This document shows positions 34,461-42,758 of a stretch of 64,000 nt of DNA, in pieces. Under the pieces are notes generated by a model. The model did not search any database. It was not told the origin of the DNA and saw nothing but the letters and a program-made list of their open reading frames with translations. Both the position numbers and the translations under genes were made by a program. Source of the DNA: an uncultured Candidatus Melainabacteria bacterium (lineage in GTDB: Bacteria > Cyanobacteriota > Vampirovibrionia > Gastranaerophilales > Gastranaerophilaceae); NCBI GenBank assembly GCA_934692625.1, contig CAKUUC010000003.1:1-64000 (forward strand), in the 5' to 3' direction. How positions within the stretch are numbered: position 1 is the first letter of the stretch; each line of letters opens with the position of its first letter.

Positions 34461-34754
34461 TTAACCTTCAGCAGGCGCTTCAGCGTTATCTTGTTTTGCT
34501 TCTTTTTGTTTTGCAATCAAATCTTGTAATTTTTCTTTGATTTCTTCGCCTTTTTTCTGCAAATCAGAAACAGCATCGTCTGCTTTTACTTGAATTTGTT
34601 TTGCTGTTTCATCAGCACGTCTTGCCATATCTTGTGCTGTATCTGCTAATATTTTTCTTGTTTCTTCACCTGATTTTGGAGCAAGCAAAATTCCTGTTAC
34701 GGCACCGATTGCCGCACCAACAACAAAACCTGCTAAAAATTTAGATACTGACAT
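34461..34754 (-). CDS. YtxH-domain small membrane protein
   Basis: 97 residues: N-terminal Gly/Ala-rich membrane helix with the YtxH motif 'GFVVGAAIGAVTGILLAPKSGEE' split over residues 9-31, then a long charged amphipathic helix. YtxH proteins are stress-linked in Bacillus, but their molecular role is unclear. AAAGGAG precedes the ATG. It is one of three consecutive minus-strand genes for small membrane proteins of related type. Confidence 0.88.
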   Translation of the reverse strand: MSVSKFLAGFVVGAAIGAVTGILLAPKSGEETRKILADTAQDMARRADETAKQIQVKADDAVSDLQKKGEEIKEKLQDLIAKQKEAKQDNAEAPAEG

Positions 34755-34830
34755 ATTTATTTATCTCCTTTTAAAACTATCGACTATATTATAAAGTCAT
34801 TCAAATAAACTTTCATTACCTGAAAGTTTA

Positions 34831-35199
34831 CTATTTTTTACGGTTAAACAATGAAAAGATTGTCATAAAACCTTTCAAAAATCCGCCAAACACACTGTCT
34901 GAAAATGATTGAGTTTTTGTGATTACAGTTTCTAATCCTGATTTCACATTACCCAAACCTTCATCGGTACTTTGGATAATTGAATTGATTGATTTCATAG
35001 TATCTTTTAGTTCATTTAATGTCGGTTTTAATTCTGTATTAACAATCAAAGATGTTTCATTGAGATTTTTTGTTAATACTGCTGCATCTTTTAGCAATTT
35101 AACCAAATAATAGCCGACAAACGCTAGAATGATACCAGTTGCAACAGCAAGGAAAGTTAATCCGCCGTTCAAAATAATTTCTGATGTTTCTATACTCAT
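34831..35199 (-). CDS. DUF948-like membrane protein
   Basis: 122 residues: one N-terminal helix (about 12-34) and a long amphipathic helix with heptads ('LNETSLIVNTELKPTLNELK'), the plan of DUF948 proteins that often sit beside YtxH genes. The C-terminal 'FGGFLKGFMTIFSLFNRKK' may touch the membrane. AAAGGA before the ATG. Function unknown. Confidence 0.82.
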   Translation of the reverse strand: MSIETSEIILNGGLTFLAVATGIILAFVGYYLVKLLKDAAVLTKNLNETSLIVNTELKPTLNELKDTMKSINSIIQSTDEGLGNVKSGLETVITKTQSFSDSVFGGFLKGFMTIFSLFNRKK

Positions 35200-35222
35200 A
35201 TTGTGTTTTCCTTTACTGTTTA

Positions 35223-35552
35223 TTAATAATCAAATTCATTCTCAGTTGAACCGTTTTCTGAATCTTCCATTTCTTTGGCTTTTTGCATTTTTTTAGATTT
35301 TACGGAATTATTCAACTTACGGAACTGTCTTTCCAACTTATATTTCACCAAATCAATGGATTCCATTGCTTGTTTTTTTGCATCGGTAATTTGCGGTGCG
35401 TGTTTGTCATAAAATTCACAAGCGGCTTCTTTAAGTTCCTCTCTTGATTTTTCACCCGGTTTTGGTGCAAAAAGAACACCCGCTATAACTCCGCCAACAA
35501 CACCGGCAACAATGCCCATTGAAAATAAAAACGCATCGTTATTCTTACTCAT
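35223..35552 (-). CDS. YtxH-domain protein, second copy
   Basis: 109 residues from the ATG at 35552, which has GAGG 9 bases upstream; an in-frame start 12 codons earlier lacks this. It has the YtxH signature 'GVVGGVIAGVLFAPKPGEKS' and a long basic/acidic helix. It is a paralogue of the gene at 34461 with the same Gly-x-x-x-Gly helix and A-P-K-x-G-E motif, and lies in the same run of genes. Confidence 0.88.
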   Translation of the reverse strand: MSKNNDAFLFSMGIVAGVVGGVIAGVLFAPKPGEKSREELKEAACEFYDKHAPQITDAKKQAMESIDLVKYKLERQFRKLNNSVKSKKMQKAKEMEDSENGSTENEFDY

Positions 35553-35641
35553 AGTTGTAAACCTCATCTTTCTTCTAAATACTATCATATTTTTTTGACA
35601 ATTTCAATAGTTTTCCTCGAAAGCCTTGTCCTGTATGCTTT

Positions 35642-35995
35642 TTAGAAACGGAACAATCTTTTCAGAGTTAAAACGGTATCCAAAACCGCAAACATTTGTT
35701 TAAACGGAATTTTCAAGACAGAACAACCGATAGCAGACAATATATTTTTGCTGAACAAGGTTTTGCACTGACTTTGTTTTGCATTGATAAACGTAACTAT
35801 ATTTGCAAACATAAGCATAGCTTTATTTACAGAACATCTTGCACTTTTTAGAGAAGTTTTCAATTCGGATTGTCTATCAACTACAAGAAAATTCAACGCT
35901 TTCACACAGTTGTCCAATTTTATTATCTTAGAAATTAACCAATGAGCAAGGATAATTTCAGCAACAAATACTATTGTAAAAAATAAATTTAACAT
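35642..35995 (-). CDS. Unknown membrane-associated protein
   Basis: 117 residues with an N-terminal hydrophobic helix (about 2-24) and a basic body with four Cys and three hydrophobic patches. It precedes the YtxH/DUF948 genes in the same direction. No family recognised. There is no strong ribosome site, and the ATG follows 'TTGAAAG'. Confidence 0.6.
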   Translation of the reverse strand: MLNLFFTIVFVAEIILAHWLISKIIKLDNCVKALNFLVVDRQSELKTSLKSARCSVNKAMLMFANIVTFINAKQSQCKTLFSKNILSAIGCSVLKIPFKQMFAVLDTVLTLKRLFRF

Positions 35996-36083
35996 CTTTC
36001 AACTTTTCTCACTTTTGTTATATATTAGATTTATAATATATTATATTACGATGGATTTTTGAATACGTCTAAAGGACTATTTT

Positions 36084-37430
36084 ATGAGCAGAGTCAGATA
36101 TTACGCAGCGCTATTAGCAGCAAAATCAGCATATTTAGCAATCAAAATATTGAACAAATCTTCAGGAACATCATTTGTCGGCAAACTTGCATTAAAAATT
36201 TGTCCTGATTTTCTGAAATACTGCAAAGAATATATGAAAAAAGGTATTACCATTGCCGTAACCGGTACAAACGGAAAAACAACAACATCAGGACTCCTCG
36301 CTCAAATTCTTGAAACTGACCAAAACAGAGTCTTACATAACGTAAAAGGTGCAAACATGTTGACTGGGATTGCAAATGTTTTTGCACTAAACATTTCACC
36401 ATTTTCAAAAGGTTTTGACTATGCGGTTTTAGAATCTGACGAAGCATATTTGACAAAACTGTATGATTACTATAAATCTGACTTTTTGCTTGTGACAAAC
36501 CTTTTCCGTGACCAACTCGACCGATACGGAGAACTTGAAACGACCGCCGGATTTATCCGAAACGCAATAGAAAAAAATGAAAAACTAATTTTACTCTTAA
36601 ATGCAGATGACCCGTTAGTCACAAACTTGGGCAAAGATAAAGAAGCCTTTTTCTACGGATTTGAATCTGTTGAAATATGTTCTGATGTTCACAAAGGCTC
36701 ATCAAATGCGCCTACAGAAGTTTTTAACTGTATTTGTTCAGAACCGTTACAGTATAGCAAAAGATTTTTTGCACAAGAAGGTCATTATTACTGTACAAAA
36801 TGCGGTTACACCCGTCCGGAACCGGATTTCAAAGGGTATGTAAGAGTTTTTACAGACTATTCAGAATTAACTGTTGAACACGAAGGCAATTGCTACGATT
36901 TTAAACTAAATCTTGTCGGATTATATAATGCATACAATGCACTAGGTGCAATTTCTATGGCACTTTTGGCTGGGGTAGATTACAAGGTAATTAGACAAGC
37001 AGTTTCTGAATATAAATCAATTTTCGGACGTGCAGAAAAACGCTTAATCAATGGACACGACACTCTTATTCAACTCATAAAAAATCCTACAGGAGCAAGT
37101 GAAGTTCTAAAAACCGTTGATTTAGAGTCTAATATAGTCATTGCAATTAACGATAACTACGCTGACGGTCGAGATATCTCGTGGCTTTGGGATAGCGATT
37201 TTGAGCAACTAAAAAATGCAAAACACCCGATTATTACATCAGGAATAAGAGCCAAAGATATGGCAACTCGTTTGAAATATGCTGGAATTCCAACTGATAA
37301 AATAGTCATCGAAGAAGATATCAAAAAAGCAATCGAAATGGCTACAGATTCAAGCAAAAATAAAGATACTAAAATTACAATTTTGCCATCATATACAGCA
37401 TTATTGAAAATTAACAAAATGAAATTTTAA
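36084..37430 (+). CDS. murT: MurT-type Mur ligase (lipid II isoglutaminyl synthase subunit)
   Basis: 448 residues. A central Mur-ligase ATPase with P-loop 'GTNGKTTTSG' (61-70), 'LESDEAYL' and 'NLFRDQLDRYGE', an inserted zinc ribbon (C216-x-C218 and C237-x-x-C240) and a C-terminal DUF1727 domain ('IQLIKNPTGASEVL'). These three together are specific to MurT, which with GatD amidates the D-Glu of lipid II. GatD, the glutaminase partner, is normally the next gene, but here pdxJ follows. AAGGAC before the ATG. Confidence 0.93.
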   Translation: MSRVRYYAALLAAKSAYLAIKILNKSSGTSFVGKLALKICPDFLKYCKEYMKKGITIAVTGTNGKTTTSGLLAQILETDQNRVLHNVKGANMLTGIANVFALNISPFSKGFDYAVLESDEAYLTKLYDYYKSDFLLVTNLFRDQLDRYGELETTAGFIRNAIEKNEKLILLLNADDPLVTNLGKDKEAFFYGFESVEICSDVHKGSSNAPTEVFNCICSEPLQYSKRFFAQEGHYYCTKCGYTRPEPDFKGYVRVFTDYSELTVEHEGNCYDFKLNLVGLYNAYNALGAISMALLAGVDYKVIRQAVSEYKSIFGRAEKRLINGHDTLIQLIKNPTGASEVLKTVDLESNIVIAINDNYADGRDISWLWDSDFEQLKNAKHPIITSGIRAKDMATRLKYAGIPTDKIVIEEDIKKAIEMATDSSKNKDTKITILPSYTALLKINKMKF

Positions 37431-37448
37431 CAAAAAGGAGTATAAAAC

Positions 37449-38159
37449 ATGCTTTTAGGTGTAAATATTGATCACGTTGCAACATTAAGAAACGCAAGAG
37501 GTGGGGTAGAACCAAGTCCGATTTTGGCAGCAGAAATCTGCGAAAATAACGGCGCAACTTCGATAACAACTCACCTGAGAGAAGACCGTCGCCACATAAA
37601 AGACGAAGATGTCAGAACACTTATAAAAACTTTAAAAACAAAACTTAATCTCGAAATGGCTGTAACTGACGAAATGCAACAAATTGCACTGGAAATAAAA
37701 CCTAATTCAGTTTGTCTTGTTCCTGAAAAACGCCAAGAAGTAACAACAGAAGGCGGCCTTGACGTTGCCGGACAACTTGAAAAAGTTACAAAATTTGTAA
37801 AACCATTGAAAGATGCAGGAATTATCGTAAGCTTATTCATCGACCCTGATGAAGCGCAAATCCAAGCCGCATCTCAAACAGGTGCACAATTTATTGAACT
37901 TCACACAGGGCAATATTCCAACGCTTTTGGTACAGAAAACGAAGAAAAAGAGTTTCAAAAGCTTTTAAATGCCGCAAAACTTGCTCAAGAATTAGGTTTG
38001 AGAGTAAATGCAGGTCACGGTTTGAACTATGAAAATGTTCATAGAATGCACGAAATTCCGAATTTGTATGAACTTAACATCGGTCATAGCATAATTTCAA
38101 GAGCCGTATTCACAGGACTTGCCGAAGCAACTGAAAAAATGAGAGATTTGATTAAATAA
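37449..38159 (+). CDS. pdxJ: Pyridoxine 5'-phosphate synthase
   Basis: Last step of DXP-dependent vitamin B6 synthesis. A TIM barrel, 236 residues: 'LGVNIDHVATLRNARGG' N terminus, 'GATSITTHLREDRRHI', 'SVCLVPEKRQEVTTEGGLD' (catalytic Glu) and 'LRVNAGHGLNYENV'. All are strict PdxJ motifs. AAGGAG lies before the ATG, 18 bp after murT. It shares the precursor DXP with dxr elsewhere in this window. Confidence 0.97.
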   Translation: MLLGVNIDHVATLRNARGGVEPSPILAAEICENNGATSITTHLREDRRHIKDEDVRTLIKTLKTKLNLEMAVTDEMQQIALEIKPNSVCLVPEKRQEVTTEGGLDVAGQLEKVTKFVKPLKDAGIIVSLFIDPDEAQIQAASQTGAQFIELHTGQYSNAFGTENEEKEFQKLLNAAKLAQELGLRVNAGHGLNYENVHRMHEIPNLYELNIGHSIISRAVFTGLAEATEKMRDLIK

Positions 38160-38174
38160 AGAAAGATTATAAAA

Positions 38175-38504
38175 ATGGAAAAAACACAAGAAGAAATAGT
38201 AAAAGAAATGCAACAAGTTGCAGAACAAATGGTATTAGATGACCTTGAAGAAAATCCGGAAATGGCAAACGAATACTTTGACTGCGATTGTTGCGGCAAA
38301 GAAAAAAGCCTTGCAGGTTCAATCCAATACGACAAATACAGACTATGCAATGATTGCGTTTTGCTTGCTGAAACCGGTTTTGCACTAAAGAAATTCAAAA
38401 CAATTCAAGATTTAGTTGATGCAATGGAAGACAAAAGACTTGAAGAAGAGTGCGCCTTCATCAAAGCAGACGAAGAACACCAAGCAAAAGCCGAAAACAA
38501 TTAG
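38175..38504 (+). CDS. Small zinc-binding-type protein, unknown
   Basis: 109 residues: an acidic helical N terminus, then a Cys cluster 'FDCDCCGKEK' and 'RLCNDCVLLAE', i.e. two paired-Cys knuckles about 20 apart, typical of a zinc ribbon. The C terminus is a charged helix. It lies 15 bp after pdxJ and is probably in the murT-pdxJ operon. No family name recognised. Confidence 0.75.
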   Translation: MEKTQEEIVKEMQQVAEQMVLDDLEENPEMANEYFDCDCCGKEKSLAGSIQYDKYRLCNDCVLLAETGFALKKFKTIQDLVDAMEDKRLEEECAFIKADEEHQAKAENN

Positions 38505-38599
38505 ATAGTAGCCTTAATATTAAGGCATTTCGAATAAGGAATTTTTGAAGTACCCTTGAACCTTGAAATAAAACAGGTAAAAATAGCAAAGTTATTTTC

Positions 38600-38705
38600 A
38601 ATATTCAACACGTATTTCAGTGCCAAAATGGAGGTCACGGCACTGCCTGACACGTAAAATTTCGCTGTTGGTATAGCAACGCAAATTTCTCAAATGGCTC
38701 CAACA
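38600..38705 (+). repeat. Interspersed repeat family B, copy
   Basis: Good match to 39724-39834: 'GGTCACGGCACTGCCTGACA' followed by 'CGTAAAAT', a hairpin-forming 'GCTGTTGGTATAGCAACGC' part and a 'CAAATGGC' end. Its left neighbour (38563-38600) resembles 30120-30156. Confidence 0.75.
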
Positions 38706-38713
38706 AAAATTCT

Positions 38714-38986
38714 TTATTCTATAAAAGAAAACTCTTCCTCAATATTTTGATGAATTAGTGCTATCAGTTTTTCAGGCTCAATATTTAAGGCTTCTGAAAT
38801 TCTCCAAAAAGTAGTTACCTGCAAATCTGATTTTCCCATCTCAACATCTGACCAAATAGATTTTGAAACATTCAATTCATTTGAAATTAAACTAATTGAT
38901 TTTCCGGTTTTCAAACGAAGATTTTTTACTGTATTACCAATAGATTTTAGTATAGCTTCACGCTTCTTTTTATTCTCTGCTTGCAT
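38714..38986 (-). CDS. XRE-family HTH transcriptional regulator
   Basis: 90 residues. A single XRE/Cro-type HTH: 'IGNTVKNLRLKTGKSISLIS', then 'NELNVSKSIWSDVEMGKSDL' with the recognition helix, and 'FWRISEALNIEPEKLIALI'. No other domain. There is no Shine-Dalgarno, and TAACAT ends 6 bases before the ATG. It is divergent from the prepilin-like gene, with only about 63 bp between, so the two may share control. Confidence 0.88.
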   Translation of the reverse strand: MQAENKKKREAILKSIGNTVKNLRLKTGKSISLISNELNVSKSIWSDVEMGKSDLQVTTFWRISEALNIEPEKLIALIHQNIEEEFSFIE

Positions 38987-39049
38987 AAATTCATGTTATG
39001 CGTTATATTGTAAACAAGTGTTCGGAATTACCTACGATAGGAGTTGAGA

Positions 39050-39714
39050 ATGAAATTGAGAGGCTTTACACTAGCAGAAGTACTAATAACTTTGGGAATA
39101 GTCGGCGTAATTGCAGCAATAACAATTCCAATGTTGATTACAAATTATCAAAAACGATTAACTCTAACAAGACTAAAAAAGACATATTCTCAACTTAATC
39201 AAGTTATAAAAATAATAGATAATGAACAAGGGTTGGCGGTTTTACACACACAACCAAGTACATTTGTGCCAAAATATATTTTACCGCATTACAACGGCGC
39301 AACATACTACAAACCTAACTCAAATCACAGGCAAGCAATGTGTTTCAATCCAAATCATTATTATTTAAGCGCAAAATCAAATGAAGCTCAGTACACAACC
39401 CTTTCTGATACAAGAGTTCCGGCTACATTTCAACTCCATTTATGCCAAGTCATACCGCATCTATAGAACTTCCTGACAGCACCTGTATCGGCTTTAATTA
39501 TTTTGCATCAACCGGAGTAGAAATTTTTATTGATATCAACGGAAGCGCAACTCCGCCTAATTGCTTTGGAAAAGATCTGTTTTTTCTTGAAGTAGATGAA
39601 GATAAAACTAGCGTAATGCCTAACAAAGTCTGGGGTATGTATGACTCAAGCAAAAAAGGTGCATATAAAATAATAAAAGATGGTTGGAAATTCGCAAAAG
39701 ATTACCCGTGGTAA
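39050..39714 (+). pseudogene. Prepilin-like gene interrupted by a frameshift
   Basis: The first frame starts at the ATG at 39050 (GGAG 6 bases before) with a class III leader 'MKLRGFTLAEVLITLGIVGV' and ends at a stop at 39466. The rest of the protein continues in another frame from about 39430 to 39714, with good coding character and the lineage-typical 'VEIFIDINGSATPPNCFGKD' segment. Joining the frames near 39430 by a one-base change would give a normal protein of about 220 residues, close to the intact one at 29234. It may be a true mutation, an assembly error, or less likely a programmed shift (no slippery run is seen). Confidence 0.8.
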
Positions 39715-39723
39715 GAATGATCC

Positions 39724-39834
39724 TGTTCAATCTTAAACACATCTTTCAATACCAAAACGTAGGTCACGGCACTGCCTGACACATAAATTAACGCCGTTGG
39801 CGTGGCAACGCCAATCTACTTTTCCAAATGCAGA
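39724..39834 (+). repeat. Interspersed repeat family B, copy
   Basis: Contains the shared core 'GGTCACGGCACTGCCTGACA' and the hairpin 'CGTTGGCGTGGCAACGCCAA'. It begins 10 bp after the broken prepilin gene and has the best-preserved right end of the family. Confidence 0.75.
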
Positions 39835-39870
39835 CAAATTAATAAAATAAGCCTGACTCGTAAAACACTT

Positions 39871-40431
39871 CTATTTTCCCATATTCATATCTGGTGGTGG
39901 CAAAAGAGGTTTAAACAAAAAGTTTGGAGAACCTAAACCTTGAAACGGTGGTCTTGCTTGGTGATTTTTTTCAAATCTCGCACGACCTTCCGCTTTCATC
40001 TTCTCTAACTCAGCCCGTTGAGTTTTATTCAAGATTTTTTCAAATTCTTGAGTGTTCTTTTTGCGAATATCTCTTGCTTGTTTTTCCAAATTTGAAATTT
40101 CATTATTCAACTTGTCAATTCGTTCAGACATTTCACGTTCAGGGAGTTTTGTCAATCTGATGGTTTCAATTTCTTGTCTTTTCATCTGAATTTTCATCAT
40201 CACAGGTCGCATTTCATCATGCCCTTGTTTGTGAATTTGTCTTGCTTTTTCTTTTTGTTTATCCGTCAAATTCAGACGTTGCTCAAATTGTCTTCTCATT
40301 TGCTCTTGGGAAGATCTTTTGTACATAACTGATATATTATCCGATTTTTGCGCACTGTTAGGACTTGTCGCAAAAGTCCAATTCACTGTACAGAATAATA
40401 TTGATACAAATACCAAAAATATTTTTAACAT
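39871..40431 (-). CDS. Periplasmic LTXXQ (Spy/CpxP-like) protein
   Basis: 186 residues from the ATG at 40431, which has AGGAAGGA before it and opens on a signal peptide (MLKIFLVFVSILF... to 'TFA'). An all-helical body follows with the 'LNLTDKQKEKARQIHKQGHDE' motif and a second 'LNKTQRAELEKMKAEGRARF'. These L-T/N-x-x-Q pairs mark the Spy/CpxP/ZraP/CnrX family of periplasmic chaperones and stress sensors. There is a Pro/Met-rich tail. It is last in an operon with ECF sigma and anti-sigma genes, the arrangement of CnrYXH-type systems. Confidence 0.85.
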   Translation of the reverse strand: MLKIFLVFVSILFCTVNWTFATSPNSAQKSDNISVMYKRSSQEQMRRQFEQRLNLTDKQKEKARQIHKQGHDEMRPVMMKIQMKRQEIETIRLTKLPEREMSERIDKLNNEISNLEKQARDIRKKNTQEFEKILNKTQRAELEKMKAEGRARFEKNHQARPPFQGLGSPNFLFKPLLPPPDMNMGK

Positions 40432-40451
40432 AATATCCTTCCTCATATCCA

Positions 40452-40949
40452 TTATAACAAATCCTTCAAAACTTCCGCAAGTTCTTTTTTAGCGTTATAA
40501 ATTCTTGATTTCACTGTACCAACAGGACAATTTAACTTTTTTGCACATTCTTCGTAAGAATACCCGTTGATTTCGCACAACATAATAACTTCTTTGAACT
40601 TTGGTTTGAGTGAATTTATCGCATTAACAATAACTTTTTGCCTATCAAGTCGTACAACCTTATCTTCCGGTGTAACTTTTTTATCTTTAATACTTTCCAT
40701 TACAAAATCGTCTGATGTAGAAGTTTGAAAAACTTTATAGTAAGAAGATTTTAAATAATCCAGTGACGCATTTTTTGCAATAGAAGAAATCCAATTTTTT
40801 ATAGAACCTTTTTCGTTGTATTTTTCGGAATTCTTCCAAATTTTCAAATAAACTTCCTGCTCAATATCCTCATTCTCTTCTTTTGTAATGAGGCGAATAA
40901 TGCTTTTGATATTCTGTTTATTTGTTTTAATTACTTTTCCAAAATCCAT
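40452..40949 (-). CDS. ECF-family RNA polymerase sigma factor
   Basis: About 165 residues. Region 2: 'EDIEQEVYLKIWKNSEKYNE' and 'IKNWISSIAKNASLDYLKS'. Region 4: 'LKPKFKEVIMLCEINGYSYE' and 'CPVGTVKSRIYNAKKELAEV'. Both are typical of RpoE-like sigma factors. It lies between the anti-sigma gene (24 bp upstream) and the LTXXQ gene. It probably directs the response to envelope stress and is likely self-regulated, but no matching promoter pair was found by eye. Confidence 0.94.
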   Translation of the reverse strand: MDFGKVIKTNKQNIKSIIRLITKEENEDIEQEVYLKIWKNSEKYNEKGSIKNWISSIAKNASLDYLKSSYYKVFQTSTSDDFVMESIKDKKVTPEDKVVRLDRQKVIVNAINSLKPKFKEVIMLCEINGYSYEECAKKLNCPVGTVKSRIYNAKKELAEVLKDLL

Positions 40950-40972
40950 CAAAAATCTTTTTACCGTACATT

Positions 40973-41317
40973 CTATTCTACATAAATTAAGCCGTAAGAA
41001 TCAACAGGAAGCCCTAAATCCTCAGAACTCAATGTCGTTCCGTACTTCAAGGTATCAGAAACATCGGTATTCAAATTGATAACACCAAGTGTCGTTCCGC
41101 TAAGCATTAACATAAACAATGCACAGGCAACTTTAACTTTTGCCAATTTTTTTCTTTTTTCAACAAAATATGGCTTTGCTTCCTTGATTAAATCTGAAAC
41201 TTTTTGCATTCTTTCGTGCTCTAAACGACAATCTTCACAAGAATTGATATGTTCATTCAATTCTTCTTCGGACCTAAAAACAAATAAAGATTCATATTTT
41301 GTGCATTTATCATTCAT
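40973..41317 (-). CDS. Zinc-finger-type anti-sigma factor, membrane-anchored
   Basis: 114 residues. The N-terminal 'LNEHINSCEDCRLEHERM' contains H-x-x-x-C-x-x-C, the zinc anti-sigma signature. One membrane helix lies at about 63-82, and a short outer tail of about 30 residues follows. It should hold the sigma factor at the inner membrane. GAGG lies 9 bases before the ATG. It is first in the three-gene operon. Confidence 0.88.
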   Translation of the reverse strand: MNDKCTKYESLFVFRSEEELNEHINSCEDCRLEHERMQKVSDLIKEAKPYFVEKRKKLAKVKVACALFMLMLSGTTLGVINLNTDVSDTLKYGTTLSSEDLGLPVDSYGLIYVE

Positions 41318-41456
41318 TTATTTTAACCTCTGTACCTATATAACGATTGTAAATCAAAAAAGTTCATTTTTCCATTTGTAAAGTTACATGAGCTTAAAAG
41401 TCTTGCACAGAAATTTTATTAATAGTAAAATGTTGGTAGGACATAAGGGGAGATTT

Positions 41457-41564
41457 ATGAATTTTTTTAGAGAACACAGAAAAATTTTATTCATATTGAT
41501 TACTGTAGCATTCTTACTAATGTGCATCAGTCCGGTGCTTATCGGATTTTTATCAATGAACTAA
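41457..41564 (+). CDS. Short single-helix membrane peptide, 35 residues
   Basis: ATG at 41457 with AGGGGAGA just upstream. The product begins MNFFREHRKILFILIT, has one hydrophobic helix to about residue 31 and ends in Met-Asn. It ends 16 bp before the M23 peptidase gene and is probably co-transcribed with it. Small membrane peptides of this type often assist an envelope neighbour, but nothing specific is shown. Confidence 0.65.
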   Translation: MNFFREHRKILFILITVAFLLMCISPVLIGFLSMN

Positions 41565-41580
41565 TAACAAAATCAAGAGT

Positions 41581-42744
41581 ATGAAGAATTTATTTAAGAA
41601 ACTTTTAATATGCTGGATAATAACCGGAAGTTGTATACTTTGCGGAACAATGGCTATTGCTGCTCAATCAAGATATTCTCTTGATCAAAAGTTGAAGCAA
41701 ACAAATAACCAACGTTATTATTACCAACAAAAGAAAAAACAAGTTACTATCAAGTTAAAATCAGAAAGAAACAAACTTAACCAGAACCAGCAAAAACTTG
41801 AATATGCGCAAGTAAGACTTCAAGCCACAACCGCTCAATACAATGCGCTATCAGCGAACTTGTCATCAATGGAAACTCAATTAAACAAAGCTATCAACGA
41901 TTTCAGAGAAATGGATATTCAAATGAAATCCAGAATAAGACAAATTTACAAACACCAAAGAACCGGCATGTTTGAAAGTATTATGACTTCTCCTGATATC
42001 AACACGTTGTTAGATACAATATATTTCCAAAAAATAATTCTTCGTGAAGATTACAAAAGAATGCAAGCCGTAAAAGCCAAAGCTAATCAAATCGCAGCAT
42101 TAAAAGCGCAAGTTCAAGCACAAAGAAGATTAGTTGAAGCTTCAATAAAAGATATCAATGACCAAAAATCAACAATTCAAAGTTCAATTGCGGAAAACAA
42201 GGTCATGATTGATAAGCTTAACAAAGATAAAAATTTCTACGAGCGTTCAGAACGTGAATTGGCAAGACAATCAGCAAGTATTCAAAATATGATTGAAAGC
42301 CTAACAAGAAGAAATTCTCAATCCGGTGGTTCGCAAGTGCGAGTATCATCTTCCGGATTTATATATCCGATATCCGGTCCGATAACATCACAATTCGGTT
42401 GGAGAACTCACCCAATATTCAAGAGTAGAATTTTCCACTCAGGTATTGATATTGGCGGACCTAACGGCGGAACAATCAAAGCATCAAATGACGGAAAAGT
42501 TATTTATGCAGGTTGGTACGGCGGATACGGAAAAGTTGTAATCCTTGACCACGGCGTAATCAATGGTAAACCGATTACAACACTATACGGACACATGTCA
42601 GCAATTACCGTAAGCAACGGTCAATTTGTGAAAAAAGGTCAGCAAGTCGGTAGAGAAGGTTCTACCGGATACAGTACAGGACCTCACTGTCACTTTGAAG
42701 TCAGAGTAAACGGTAAACCTACAAATCCGTTAAATTACATCTAA
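41581..42744 (+). CDS. M23 (LytM) peptidase with coiled coil, EnvC-like
   Basis: 387 residues. Signal peptide (1-27), a long coiled coil (about 30-245, Gln/Lys-rich) and an M23 domain at the end. The metal and catalytic residues of active M23 enzymes are kept: H-x-x-x-D in 'HSGIDIGGPNGG', H in 'TTLYGHMSAIT' and H-x-H in 'GPHCHFEVRVNG'. It could therefore cut peptidoglycan itself, unlike EnvC of E. coli, which only activates amidases. It heads an envelope operon with the LptD-like gene 14 bp after. Confidence 0.9.
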   Translation: MKNLFKKLLICWIITGSCILCGTMAIAAQSRYSLDQKLKQTNNQRYYYQQKKKQVTIKLKSERNKLNQNQQKLEYAQVRLQATTAQYNALSANLSSMETQLNKAINDFREMDIQMKSRIRQIYKHQRTGMFESIMTSPDINTLLDTIYFQKIILREDYKRMQAVKAKANQIAALKAQVQAQRRLVEASIKDINDQKSTIQSSIAENKVMIDKLNKDKNFYERSERELARQSASIQNMIESLTRRNSQSGGSQVRVSSSGFIYPISGPITSQFGWRTHPIFKSRIFHSGIDIGGPNGGTIKASNDGKVIYAGWYGGYGKVVILDHGVINGKPITTLYGHMSAITVSNGQFVKKGQQVGREGSTGYSTGPHCHFEVRVNGKPTNPLNYI

Positions 42745-42758
42745 AAAGGAAACCTAAC

